This document shows, in pieces, positions 19,753-32,755 of a stretch of 64,000 bases of DNA (its first letter is position 1; the number at the start of each line of letters is the position of its first letter). Both the position numbers and the translations under genes were made by a program. The notes beneath the pieces were generated by a model. That model saw nothing but the letters and a program-made list of their open reading frames with translations, did no database searches and was not told the origin of the DNA. The stretch spans positions 1-64,000 of the forward strand of contig QANU01004827.1 of assembly GCA_003254905.1 (NCBI GenBank), written 5' to 3'. This DNA comes from Nissolia schottii (lineage: Eukaryota; Streptophyta; Magnoliopsida; Fabales; Fabaceae).

Positions 19753-22017
19753 TGTAACATCTCACTTTTTCTTAAAAGGAAATTTCGCGTAATAAATAAA
19801 TATATGAGCTAATTATTAAGACTGAATAATTTAATTATAAAATTTATTTTCTAAAAATACCAGTCAAAATAATGGTATTATGATCTCGCGGAGTTTCGCG
19901 AGATCCGAACCGATTTTCGGTCGTCGATGGAATTCAAGTGCATACCGGCAGTACCCGTAAAAATACATTTTTACCAGGAAAAATTAGAATATCCTAGTTA
20001 AATCCCAATTTCTTAGTTTAAGTAATTAATTAGTGTTAAATTATGTTTAGATAATTTTTACGTCATTCGTTAATTTCAATCACGCGTGTAACCGACAGTT
20101 AACGAACAAACACGAGACAAATTTAGGAGAAAATCCCCCACAATCAGTCGTGCACATCACAGCCCCATACCCCCTCATCAACAACTGTCTTACACACACT
20201 TACACTCACCTTACCCATGACATCATTTCTACTATTCACCCATCATTACTCCTAATTTATTTAATTCATTTTAACTCATTTTTTTCCAAAAATTTCCCTT
20301 CAAAAATTGTGAGCCCCATCAGCTCTCTCACCCTTATTTTTCACTCTTCTCCTATTCTTCATTTTCCCTCCATAACAGAAGCCAAGTCCCCCAAAGAAAT
20401 CACCATGGTCTTCAAGCAAAAAACTCAAAACACTCTAGCCTAATCTCTCAAGCCAAAACCGAACCCACAAGCCCCAAGCTCCCTCATTTTCTTCTCATTT
20501 ACTTCCACTAAAAATCTAGAGAAGAACCTTGAAACACCCTACCTAACTGCATACGCTTAATTCGTATGTAACATCCCAATTTTCCCTTAGCAAAGGCTTC
20601 GCCTAGTAAATTCATGTGCGAACTCTTTTAGAGGTTGGAAGCGTGAACTACAGGTGTCCGTCAAGCATCGGGACGCTTGTGACTATATGGCTAGGGTAGA
20701 CAAGTGCCAGATTTAGGAAGGTTAGGCTTTGGAATCTCGAAGGGGAAGAATAAGGCGTATTGAGCAGATGTAGAAATACAAGAAAGTAAAGAGAGGAGTG
20801 CATGAGGGTCGAGTGAGCAAGGCAGTGGAAAAACTAAAGTGAGCAAGGCAGTGGAAAAACTAAGTTTAAAGAGGACACGTATACATCGTATAAATAGGTT
20901 AAGGACGTAGGTAAGAGTACAACTAGGGTTGGAGGTATAAACATAAATCTAAGAAGAGGGAATAACAATCAAGTGTGAGGGGATCAAGTTCGAGCGCGGT
21001 TGCCATATCTAATTTAGAATTTCACCTAGAGAAGTATGTAAGGTGGGGTCTTGGAGGACAAGGGAAGGCGTACTAAGCTTAAGAAGGAAAAGGTGCTAAG
21101 TGTGCGAGGGAAGCAAAGAGAATATGAAATCAGGAGCGATCGGGGATGGAATGGTAACCTTAAGATATTAAGGAGAAAAGGGAGAATCTAAAAGAAATAG
21201 AAGGAGGGTGGAGTAACAGAGAGCGTAGAGATAAGAAAGGATGTCCGGGAACGTTAGCAACGCCAGAGACGTCGGGAAAGTGGAAGCCTGATGCCCTAGG
21301 ACACGAGTGTCTGTAGAAATTATTCTGTTTATTTTCTCAAAATTCTGCTAACACTCAAATGATTCCCCTTGACCTTTAGAATTGGATAGAAAACCTAAAA
21401 CGTCCGCCAGACGGAATTCTGTTCACTTTCGGACGATTCCGCAGACACTAGAACAGTCCCGTTTGGGCCCGTTTAGCAAATGGAACTGAGTGGAGAGTCC
21501 CAAAGTCTCTAGACACCTACCTTGTACCGGAGAAAGGGTACAAACACCTTAGAATAGCCCCCGACCGTATTAGGAAGATTGGGCAACAGCGAAATCCGAG
21601 CGGAACGGTGGTCTGCCAGGACTCAACGGTGTATCAAAGATACCTGTGAAAAATATGCCTCCGGAGAAAATTCACCAATACCTTGAAGTAATTATACCTC
21701 CATGTAGAGGACAATTAGAGGATCGCGACGGTATAAGCAAAATATTTTTCAGACGACCGTGCGCGACGCACCGGCATTGCGAACGACCGAATACGAGCGA
21801 AACGGGACTGAGTGGGACCCACATGGGAGATGACCACGTGATGAATCAGATTTTTTGGGGAAATATAATAAAATAAGAGTTACTATTCATTGATGTGACT
21901 TGATTTGACTTTAAGATTATACAAACTAATTAAATAATTAGGAAATTAAATTATAATGGCATTTTGGTAATTTTTGCAAAAGGGCAAAATGGTAAAAGGG
22001 GAAGTCAGCCGTTGGGC

Positions 22018-22025
22018 TATAAATA
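22018..22025 (+). promoter_or_regulatory. TATA box of solo LTR
   Basis: TATAAATA followed by a C run (CCCCCCCC). The equivalent position in several related LTRs of the window also holds TATAAATA followed by CCCC or AGCC. It would drive the element RNA; present activity is unknown. Confidence 0.7.
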
Positions 22026-22619
22026 CCCCCCCCAAAACCGAAATTAGATGGAAAAATTAGAAACCTTGCCAGAACTCTGTTCGTTTGCCCGATCGACTGC
22101 TGTTCTGTCGAACCGGAGACCCAGACACCGCCGGCCTTAAACCTAGTTCACTTCCTCCAGGAATCCCCTAACCCTAACCCATGAAAACCCCTTCAAAACC
22201 ATAAGGAAATCTTGAAGAAATTCAGCCAACAGGAGCTCGGAGGCGTCAGAACAAGCCCGGAGCCAACAGGAACCGTCAGAACCGAGGGAAAGCTGAACGG
22301 AAGCCAGGCAGAAGCTTTGCACTTGGAGGACCGCTCTCCCCCAACTCTCTCATCATCCAACCAGCCTTTTGATGCCTCTAATAAGGTGGGTAAACTTCGC
22401 TTGCTCACCCCTTGGTGGCTTATGTTTGCTTGTATATGTTTATGTGCTTGTATGCCTTATGATTATGTTATGTTAGAACTGCTATGCTAGGATTTAATGA
22501 TGATTCTGAAGGGTCCTGTGACCTGGACTAGATAGGGTTATGATTGTTGGAACATGTGGGAGGAACCCTAAGAAGTAGCCACGGCAAATGAAAGCAAGAA
22601 AGGAAAGCAGGTGGTTCGG

Positions 22620-22805
22620 GTTGCGCCCAGACCGCTGAGCAGCCTGAGGAACCGCTGAGTGGCAAAAGGGACCGCTGAGCGGACTCAGAAATCGCTGAGC
22701 GGCCTGAGGCTGGAACCTGACAAGGTGGAAAATGTTTATGAACTCACGGGCTCCAGGGCGCTGAGCGGCAAAAGGGTCCGCTGAGCGGCATGAAGCAGGA
22801 TTTTG
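22620..22805. repeat. CCGCTGAGCGG palindrome cluster
   Basis: Seven copies of ACCGCTGAGCGGC or near variants (the complement of CCGCTCAGCGG), separated by 15-40 bp, between the GTGGGTAA block and the GTTCTC block of the LTR. Confidence 0.88.
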
Positions 22806-25800
22806 GAAAACGGTTTTAATAAATGGAGTACATGACTTGGAGGCCTGGTCAGGGGTGACGAAGTGTACTGGGAGTTCCCAGGGGTGCTAAACAGCCCAGG
22901 AAACTCTAGGTCACCGAGCTAACCTAGGCCAGGGAGCAAACGTTTACGAAAACTATCTTGGGCAACAGGTTCCAACAATTATTGATGTGATTGATACGTG
23001 ATATTGTGGAACATTGCATGTAGAATGGTTAGGCTTATAATGTGTATGATATCATGCATCATGAGGACAGGGTTGTTAATAAGTGTTAGGACAACCTTAG
23101 CACACTAGAGGTTAATCACGTAAAGTTTAAAGAGCATAATTGAACCTTAGGAAACCAGTATGTAGTTATATGATAGTAGGTATCTCTCTTGGCGGACACG
23201 CCCCTCACCAGTCCCTACAAAGGGGTGGATTGGTTAATGATGAGGAAGGAAAAGAAAGAAAGGAAAGAAAAGATTAATGAAAAAGGGTGACGTCACGCCT
23301 ATGAAATGATGATGATGTAATGATGATGATGTATGGGTCTCTACTTGGTTGTGTCGTAGGGCCAACCCCTCGCCGTCCCACTAGGTGGCCGGTTATCTTT
23401 ATTGATGATCGAAGACAGAACATTAGTTATCTGGGATGGTTCGCAACCACTCAGGTTATAGCGCTGCCTGGTCGACATCAATCAGAGGACAGAAGCAGGT
23501 TGTAGATGTTTGGCCGCATCTACATGAGTAGGCAAGACTTGGCGTGGCCCTGGTCCATTAGTTAGCTGGGAGCCGACGCAGCCTCGGTCCATTAGTTAGC
23601 CGAGAGGATGGAAAGAAGGAGGTGCCCGGTCCATTAGTTAGCCGACATGCATAAGAGAGTTTCAATGGTCTCATGCACGAATTATGAAATGAATGAATGA
23701 ATATGTGATGAATGGATATATGATGAATAAGTATGTGATGTATAAGTATATGATAATGTATTTGAAGCTATGTAGTCGTCAAGAGAACGCTCGAGACGGC
23801 CTATGTATATACGCGAAGTAAAGATAATGAGCACGAGAACTTAGCTAAGAAAGACTAGTTCCCCAGTCACCTAGTAAAGTAGATAAAGCCGTTCAGGACC
23901 TTAGGCCAGATAATAATCAGTAGGATGTTAGTATGCATGTTCACTTAGAAACACCTAAGCGGCTTGGTTGATAGGTGAGTTAAAAAGGAATCCCCCAACG
24001 CCAAGGTAAACCACTGAGGACACACGTTCTCACCCCCATTCACTTATGCTTCCAAGGGCGGACGTGAGCTATGATAAGCAACAAGAGGATCAAAAAAGAA
24101 CGGAAGACAAGCCCCGATGACGGACAGACAGATCTTCAAGGCTATGAAGACATGCTTGGCTAGTTGTACGCTAGATGAACTGTTATTATGTATATGAATG
24201 ACTATGGCATGTATATGTAACTGTATTATAATATTATGTGATTTGTTGTACTCATCTGTGGTGGACCATGTATTGATTATATAACTGCTTAGACTAGGGA
24301 TAATGAATATTCATAAGCCCATGGCTCTATCGTTTGTCTTATGTATTTTGGTTCACACATGGCTCCTATTTCGTAAATAAGCACTCGGTAGAAAAGTTTT
24401 AAACTGGTCCATATTTTCCTTAATCTTGTATTTTTGAAAGATAATAAAGGATTATAAGTAATCCCACCAAATGATTAACAACCTAGTGAGCATTGCGTAC
24501 TACTCGAGGGTATGCAGTTAGCTAGGGTGTTACATCGTACGCAAAGATCACTAGGTTGTTTACTACCTGGTGGGAATACTTATAGTCCCTTATTACTTTT
24601 CGAAAATAGCTCTTTGGGAAAATAGGGACCGATTTTAAACTTTTCATTTGCATAGATTATTCATAAGATAGGAGCCATACGTCAGAAAGAACAATTATAA
24701 CAAGCGGTAAAGCTCTTAGGCTTAGCGGTAAACAGTCGAATAATAGCAAAATATGAACTATACATCCATTCGGTCCATCATAACGGTCATGTAATTATTA
24801 CAATAACTGATGTACAAGTAGCATATACATTATACATAATACATGTCATCAAAATACAAGGGCTACTGTAACACTAATCAGTCTGCCCTTGGCAAAATAC
24901 TGGCATCCAGCTGGCTCTGGGCTCCATGTCCTGTCACGACCGCTTCATAGCTCCTCGGGCGGTTCGTCGGCATCCTCGTAATACGAGTCATCATAGGTCC
25001 CTGAAGTCATAAGGTAGTGGGAGTGAGAACGGTAGGTTCTCAGTGGAAATAACTTTAGCTCTTGGATCTCGCGTTGTGTTAGGTCGGACTTCAGACCGCT
25101 CAGGTGTTTCTAAGTGAACATGCATACTAACATCCCTACGGATTATTATCTGTCCTAAAATCCCGAACGACTTTATCTACGTTACTAACTGATAGGGAAG
25201 CTAACCTTTCTTATCTAATTTTTCATGCTTCTTAACCTTTCGTTTACATACGTAGGCCGTCTCGAGCGTTTTCTTGACAGTATTTACCGATTACATAGAC
25301 TTTTATATACTCATACATCACCTCATCATTTCTTATATACTTATTTATTAGGTCTCTTATGCATGGAAATCTTGATTACTTTCATTCGTTCTTGGAATCG
25401 GGCCTCGTTATCCCCACTAGAGCAATGCCCTCTTTCGACAGTACTCCGACGGGATAACCACACACCTCCAAGCATGCCCTCTTTCGACAGTACCTGTGAT
25501 GGGCTTCCACCTTCAGTATGCCCTCTTTCAACTCTACTGAAGTGGGATGGTTTGGACCTTGGTGACGTCACATCCTTTACCTTTTAACCTTTTCTCTTTT
25601 CTTTTGTCATAGCATTTCATCCTCTTTTTCCTTTCTTTATACTTTTCATGACATGACTTGTTCCCTAAGGTTTAATTCATAATCTTTACTCGTTACTTGA
25701 TTACCTCTAGTCCTCGAAAATTGCCTTAGCATGATGCACGGAATGCGAACATATTAGATCAAATAGTTATGATGCATGGAATCCTACCATATTACCTCAT

Positions 25801-25889
25801 GTACTTCACATACTTCAGTTATATAATTCAGTTACATCATTGTTTGTTGAACTATGTGCCTCAAGACAGCTTCCATGAGTCTTTCAAGT

Positions 25890-26140
25890 TTCAGGCCGCT
25901 CAGCGGAACCATATGTTCGCTCAGTGGTCTGAGCCCTCAGTTCACTCAGCGATTCACCTTGGGCCGCTCAGCGGTCTGAGACTCGGTTTTCAAAAATATC
26001 TTTCCATCCTTATCCCAGTGACCTTCAGGCCGCTTAGTGGAACCCTTGGTTCGCTCAGCGCCCTAGGTCCATGTGTTCAAAAATATTTTCTTTTGTTCTC
26101 CGCTCAGCGGCGTCCTGGGCCACTCAGCAGTTACTGGGTG
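25890..26140. repeat. CCGCTCAGCGG palindrome cluster
   Basis: About eight exact or near copies (for example AGGCCGCTCAGCGGAACC and GGGCCGCTCAGCGGTCTGAG) in the reverse solo LTR. Confidence 0.88.
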
Positions 26141-26549
26141 AAACTGAATCAAAATTTATTGTTTTCTTCCCTTCCTTTTCACCTTTGCTCATGGATACTC
26201 CTTGAGGTTTTTACACATATTCCAACCTGCATAATCCTATCTAGTTCAGGTCACAGTACCTTTCAGAATCATCATAAACTCCTAGCCAAAGTTCTAAACT
26301 ACCTAAGCATACATAACCACAAACACATACACACAAACATAAGCACATACAACCACCAAAGAGGTGAGTAAACTAGAGTTACCCACTTCTTGGGAGGCTG
26401 TTCAGTGGTGAGGGAGAGGTGGGAGAGCCGTCCTCCGAGCTTCGGGCACGATCCAAGCTTTCTGGCGGAGTTTTTGCAGAGTAACCGCGCACGGGCAGAG
26501 TTTCGGCTAGGTGAGGATTTTCATGAAATTTTTCTGGTTATGGGGTGGC

Positions 26550-26557
26550 TATTTATA
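26550..26557 (-). promoter_or_regulatory. TATA box of solo LTR
   Basis: GGCTATAAATAGCC on the minus strand, at the place where related LTRs also have a TATA box. Confidence 0.65.
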
Positions 26558-28906
26558 GCCAAAATCCTGCCCCCTTAATTTACCTTTTTGCCCCTATGCT
26601 TATTTACCAAATTGCCCTTTTTATTTTCTTCAAAAATTAATTAATTCAAATGATAATACAAGTGTCACATCATGAATAGTGTTTTAATTTTAAATTAATT
26701 TCCCTTGAATCTGATTCCATCACATGGGCTGCCTATTTTTTTGACTTTTTTTGGTTCTGTTTCGCTCGTGTTTTATTGCTCGCAGTGTTGGTGCGTCGCG
26801 CACGGTCGTCCGAAAAATATTCCGCTTAGACCGTCGCGATCCTCTAATTTCCCCGGACATGGGAATATTATTGCTTTAAGGCATTTGTGAATTTTTCTTC
26901 GGAGAAGTGTTTTTCACAGATACCTTTGACCCGTCGTTGAGCCCTGGTGACTGTAGACCACCATTCGGCTCGCGGTTTCGTTACTTCCCAACCTTCCCAA
27001 CGGGGTTGTGGGACTAACCTAAGGTGTTTAAAAGTTTTCCCTGGTACCGGTTGGGTTTCCAGAGACTTGGGGCGCTCTGCTCAATTTTACAGGCTAAACA
27101 GAGCTGTTTTAGTGTCTGCGGAATAGTCCGAAACTAAGCCGAACTCCGTTTAACAGTCAGTTTAATCTCATCATCCAATTCTGAGCGTCAGTAGGAATCA
27201 TTTGAGTGTCATCAAACTTGGACAAAACCCAACAGAATAATTCCTACATATTTCCACACATTTGCTCATTCCTAAGGTTCGACGAACAGTTATTCGGGAA
27301 AATTCTTACTAAGAAAGGAGCGAGATGTTACAAACCTCACCTTGTTCTCTCTAGAAAACTCAAGCCACCTCTCACAAGAAGCAAGCACTATAGTCTTCAT
27401 CTTTCCAAAGGAAAGCAGAACCAAGCTTGGACTCTCAAACACTCTTGGGGATTCTTCTTTAACACTCCCATCATTTTCAAGAACTCCTTAGAAGTGGGTA
27501 AACTAACTAAAACCATCCCTTGATGGTTCTATGCCTTTTTGAATGTTTATGTGGTTTATGAGAAAATGCACATAATATGTTTTATGCCTTGAAATGAACT
27601 TGCATGTGTTGTTAATGATTTTCTTAGGATAAATATATTTTTGGTTGTTAAAATCTGTAGGTAACTATGCCTAAATCACCACCTTGGTGATCTAAGCGTG
27701 TTATGTGTGAATATATGGAAGTATGTGTATTTATGTGATATATGTTGAACTAATGTATGTATGAGATATGTGGTGTTTAAATGATGAAAATATGTTTATC
27801 TGAATGTTAGAAATATGTATTGATTAGTGTTTGAGAATGGAATGGATTGTGCATGAAATGGTAGCAAAAGAATCACTGATACTTGTTGTAACATCCTGCT
27901 TTTTCCCTTAGCAAAGATTTCATAAATTAAATAGGGGAACAAGCCCTCACGCAAGCCTTTGGGATTAAAAATGTCTGTAGAAATAATTCCGCCCATTTTC
28001 TTAAAATTCTGCAGACATTAAAACGGATCCTGTTTGTCCTCCAAGTGAAATAACGGGTCTAAGGTATCTGTAAAATATATGGTTATGGGGAAAGTTCACA
28101 AATACCTTAGATTAACTCAAATCCTATACAAGAAACATTAGTGGATCAACTTAAGTGAGTGTCTTCGGATACTCGTACACAGAACATCGGAACAGCTAAC
28201 GACCCAAAATGATCAAACATGATCAACATTTGGTTCCAAAGGGAAGAAGAAATTTGGATAGCCTTTGAAGAAATCACAGGGTGTCCACATGCACAAAAGA
28301 GCAAAATTTACAAGGCAAAGTCCTATAACCTTCCCTAGCGATTCATCATGTAGCACCCCGCTTCCTCCTCGACGAATCGCTTGACAGCTATTCAGCGATT
28401 CTCGTTGTAGGATAAACTATTAAAGATATAAACTCTTAGGTTAAACTATCTGTAGAAGAAATTCTGCTCAGTTTCAAGAAATTCTGCAAACACTAGAACA
28501 AACCCTTTATGCCATTTGAATACAACTGCGTGTCTAAAGTATATGTAAAAGGTACGGCTACAGACGAGAATTCATCAATACCTAAATGACCTTAGAATAT
28601 TACTTAGGAAAAATTAGGGGATCACAAAGATGTGATCGGAATATTTTTAGAACAGCCGTATGCGGAGTACCGGGACCGAAAACGCCAAAAACTGGTCAAA
28701 ATTGATCTGTCAGAGCCCGTTAATTTTCAGCCACAAAACCGGCCAAGAGACACCAAAATATATGGTCATGAAGCAGCCCACTTGGCCAAGTCAACACTCA
28801 AAGGGGTGGGTCATGAAAATGACATTTAAGAAAAAGACAAAATAAGAGTATTTTGGTAATTTTGGCCCTAAGGGAAAAATGGGAAAGTGGATTTTGTCCC
28901 ATGGCC

Positions 28907-28914
28907 TATAAATA
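28907..28914 (+). promoter_or_regulatory. TATA box of solo LTR
   Basis: GGCCTATAAATACCCCCC, matching the box of the LTR at 20567-24534. Confidence 0.7.
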
Positions 28915-29864
28915 CCCCCCTAAATCGGAAAATGTGGAGGAAAAATGGAAAATCTTGCCAAAACTCTGTCCAATCACACAATCAACCGTTATGCAGTTAA
29001 ACTGGAGACCTAGAGACCTCCTACACTAAACCTAGACAAAGCTCTTCCATAACTCCTTAACCTTAACCCACAAAAGCCCTCAAAATCCCTAGAGAAATCT
29101 TGGAAAGATTCAGCCCAAGAAGACTTGAAGCCATCTAAGCAAGTTAGAAGTCTACAGGAACCACCGAAACCGGGAAAACGTGGGTAAACCGACATAATCG
29201 CTGTCTATGTGATTTAGGATGTGTTGGGCTGTGTTTTGTGCTAGAAATACCTATGGTTAGGATTCCTTTTATGTGACTTTGATGTGTATATATATCGTTG
29301 ATGATTGTCTGGATCTGTTGGTACTGTATGTGCTTCTGTCAGAACTTAGGAAAGCTTAAGACCGAAATAGGCATATGACACGGTTTTGTTGGGAAATGTA
29401 TGCTGAGATTTTTATCATGAAAAACTAATATTATTTTTGGATTCTACACGAAATTTTGAGTGGGGATGTCAAGTTTTATGATTTTGGGAGTCCTCGATGA
29501 ATATCTCAGCAAACAGGCGGAAAACGGGATTTTTATGGAAAAAGGGCAAAACGGGAATTTCACATCTAGGGACTGAAAAACTGGGTTTGTTTTTAGAAAA
29601 TATGGGTTTAGAACTATCAAAAACCTTAAGGGCAAGTCTTGAGTCCATCGGGTTTTTGAGAACAAAAATTCCAAAGAAAACCGTTTACGGGGGCGAAACG
29701 GTAATTTTGGGAAAAAGGGGCAAACTGTAATTTCGTGGAACTGAGAATGAAATCTGACTTTTTAATCATGAAAAATGGTCTTAGGACTATCAAAAACCAT
29801 GGGATAAGGTCTTGGACCTTTCTGGTTTCTGATCGCTATTTTCTGACAGAAACCAGACGTTTTT

Positions 29865-32755
29865 TGAAACACCCTAGCTAACTGTTTACCCGTACGTAGT
29901 AAACAATGCTCACTAGGTTGTTTTCTACCTGGTCGGAATACCTTAGTCCATTGTTATCTTTTGAAAATAGTTGCTTAAGAAAATATGGACCCGTTTTAAA
30001 CTTTTCATTTGCAGTGAATAATTACTAAAATAGAGCCATGCGGTGGAAAGAAACAAATATAACAAAGCGTATAATAGTATGGTAATAAAGCATCCAATAC
30101 ATACATTGGTCCATCATAGCAGTCACATAGTTGTATATACAATAGATAAGATATACATCATATGTACATAACCAAAATATCAAATACATGATCCCGAATA
30201 CATAACATCAAAATACAAGGGCTATTGGAATACTACTCAGTATGCCCTTGGCAAAACAATCTGAACATCTATCTATCTTTAAACTCATATCCTGTCCTAG
30301 CCGCTCATGGCTCAGCTGGTGGCTCGTCTGCATCCTCAAAGTAGGATTCATCTTCGGTACCTGAAGTCATAAAGCAGTGGGGATGAGAACGGTAGGTTCT
30401 CAGTGGAAATAACTTTAGTTCCTGAGTCTCGTCTCATATTAGGTCGGACTTCAGGCCGCTCAGAGATTTCTAAGTGAACATGCATACTAAATATCCTACT
30501 GATTATTATCTGGCCTAAGTTCTGAACGGCTTTATCTACATTACTAGGTGATAGGGGAACTACTCTTGCTTACTACGTTCTCGTGCTTGTTAACATTACG
30601 CTTACATACATATTCGTCTCGAGCGTTCTCTTGACGGTAATGACATAACAACAGAATCATACATTCAGATATTCATATATAACAGAATAAACATGCTTGA
30701 TATTCATGCCTAACAGAATGAACATATGCATAACAACATAAACCTGCATAACAGAATAAACCTGCTTTTGGAATATATGTTATTCCCACCATAGCATTGT
30801 CCTCTTTTAACAATACTATGACGGAATAACCTCACACCCTCAGTGTAGGCCCTTTTTGGACTTTCCTGCGGTGGGCTTCCACCTGCCGTGTGCCCCCTCG
30901 GGACCCTTCGGCAGTGGGCGAATATTGTACCCCCACCTTAGCTTGCCCCCTTTCGACAATGCAAAGACGTGGTAACCACACACCTCCAGGTATGCCATAT
31001 CGACACCGCCTGTGGCGGGCTTCCACATTCAGGATGCTTCTTTGACCTCCTGCAGTGGGATCATGGTTTGGCTCTCGTGATCACGGCCTTTTCAGCATTT
31101 GGCATTTAGCCTTTTCAGCATTGGGCATTTAGCCCTTTTCAACATTTTCAGCATTTCTGACTTTTCTGTACCTGTAGCATGGCATACTTGTTTCCTATGG
31201 TTCATTTCAGAATCTTTACTTATCTCAGAGTTATTTCTCATCCTTTAACTTGGTTTAGCATGAATGCATGAAATGCTATGCATTATATCACAGACTACAT
31301 GGAATTCCTAGATTCAGTACATTTTCTTCTCATATTCACATACGGCATGTACTTCATACATTTCAATTATCAATCACAGCTATGGCATTAAGTAGCAGAT
31401 TATGTGCCTCAAGAGGGGTTCCATAAAACATTCTGGTCTCAGGCCGCTCAGCGAAACTATGGTTTGCTTAGCGGTTTGAGCCCTCGCGCTCAGCGCAGAA
31501 AACATGTCCGCTCAACGGTAGGAGTCTTATCGCTCATCGGTAAGAGTCCCATCGCTCAGCGGTCTGACAACTTTTTAAAATATCTCCACTGACTTTTATC
31601 CTTTAAGAAAAATATCTTTTCGGACTTATCTTTATCCACGTGGACTTCAGATCGCTCCGCGGTAACCGCCTTCCGCTCAGCGCTCTAGAGTTCACATTTG
31701 AACACTTCTGGTGCATTCCGCTCAGCGGCGCCAGAGGATCGCTCAGCGGTCACTGGGCGAAATTGAAAATCGAATGCACCATTTCTTCCATTCTTTCCCC
31801 CTTTGCTCCCATGGAACCCTGCTTGAGTTTTACACATATTTCACATATAATAATCCTATCTAATCCAGGTCACAAGAACCTTCAGAATCATCTTCCTAAG
31901 ACCTAACATCATTTCTAACATATATGATCATAAAATCAAAGAATCATCAAACATGCACATAATCACAAAAACACTCATCCACCATTAAGAGGTGATGAAC
32001 TAGAGTTACTCACTTCCTAAAGAGCTTGTTGGTGATGGAAGAAGGATGAAATTAACCCTTGCTTGCTTGCTTAAGTCTTCTTGCCAAAAAGAATGAAAAC
32101 TTAGGTTATGGAGATTTAGGGTTACGGAACTTGATGTCCTTGCTTCCAAATGAAGAGAAACTCCTAGCCTTGGTACTAGCTTGTCTTCTTGATGAGTTTA
32201 AAAGTGAATTATGATGATGAAAAGCAAAGGATGATGGTTGAACTTTGGGTGGGTTTGGAACTTTTGGTCTTGGAAACTTAGGAAGAAGAAATGAAATAAC
32301 TTTGGTGTGTGTGTGTGTGTCTTCGGGTGAAGGGGTTGGCCATGGGGGAAAATATTTGTCCCTTGGTCATCTATGCTTTATTTTTCTCTGTGTGGTTTTG
32401 GTCGTGTTCGCTCATTAACTATTTATGTACGGAAGTCCTAAAAATATTCCGGACATACCGTTGTGACCTATGAATTTTTCTTATTAATATTTAAATCTTG
32501 GTTGAGATATTCTTGAATTTATTTTCATATCAATGTATTTTACAGACTCCTATAAGTCGTGATTAAATTCTAGGAATAACCTAATATCGACCCGGACGCC
32601 ACGAGATCGCGAAATCATTATTTTTAACTAATATTACAGGGATAAAATTAATATTTGAATTTTATTTCATTTTTATCTCATCTTTTCCTTATTAATATAT
32701 TCTTAATTATTTATTAAGCGGAGTTTTAGTGAAGAGAAAAACTCGAGTTGTTACA
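29865..32755 (-). mobile_element. Tekay-type solo LTR
   Basis: It begins TGAAACACCCTAGCTAACTG and ends ACTCGAGTTGTTACA on the plus strand. The flanks are TTTTT (29860-29864) and TTTGT (32756-32760), four of five matching. It is 2,891 bp long with CGCTCAGCG motifs at 31440-31765 and the conserved GAGAAC...GTTCTC block at 30386. The right end is less typical than that of the others, so the boundary is slightly less sure. Confidence 0.8.
31440..31765. repeat. CGCTCAGCGG palindrome cluster
   Basis: About nine near copies (GGCCGCTCAGCGAAAC, ATCGCTCAGCGGTCTG, TCCGCTCAGCGGCG) in the solo LTR. Confidence 0.85.

Larger units (their letters stand above)
20567..24534 (+). mobile_element. Tekay-type solo LTR, plus orientation
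   Basis: It begins TGTAACATCCCAATTTTCCC and ends GTTAGCTAGGGTGTTACA, with TCGTA on both sides (20562-20566 and 24535-24539). It is 3,968 bp long with no coding content. It carries a U3 hairpin at 21632, a TATAAATA box at 22018, GTGGGTAAACTT at 22387, CCGCTGAGCGG motifs at 22620-22800 and the GTTCTCACCCCCATTC block at 24029. It landed 37 bp inside the end of the older reverse LTR. Confidence 0.93.
20530..27332 (-). mobile_element. Tekay-type solo LTR, itself interrupted
   Basis: The left end is TGAAACACCCTACCTAACTG and the right end AGGAGCGAGATGTTACA on the plus strand, flanked by AACCT (20525-20529) and AACCT (27333-27337). A second solo LTR in the other orientation sits inside it at 20567-24534, leaving about 2.83 kb of its own. 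It carries CCGCTCAGCGG motifs (25890-26135), a TATAAATA box on the minus strand and the U3 hairpin at 26878. It interrupts the outer element's 5' LTR. Confidence 0.93.

Noticed and set aside
20085-20345. Block present in the outer 5' LTR but not in the 3' LTR, considered as a small inserted element
   Set aside because: No terminal repeats or target duplication were seen; a deletion in the 3' LTR explains it equally well.
25769-26371. Open frame of 200 residues on the plus strand
   Set aside because: It lies wholly in a solo LTR, runs against the LTR's sense and through the CCGCTCAGCGG array, and resembles no protein family. It is a chance frame.
27887-28348. Interpretation of 27887-28348 as a separate short solo LTR
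   Set aside because: No LTR end with matching duplication lies near 28348. The pair CTTGT/CCTGT with the end at 41085, and the continuity of the outer LTR across it, fit better with 27887 as the start of the large LTR.
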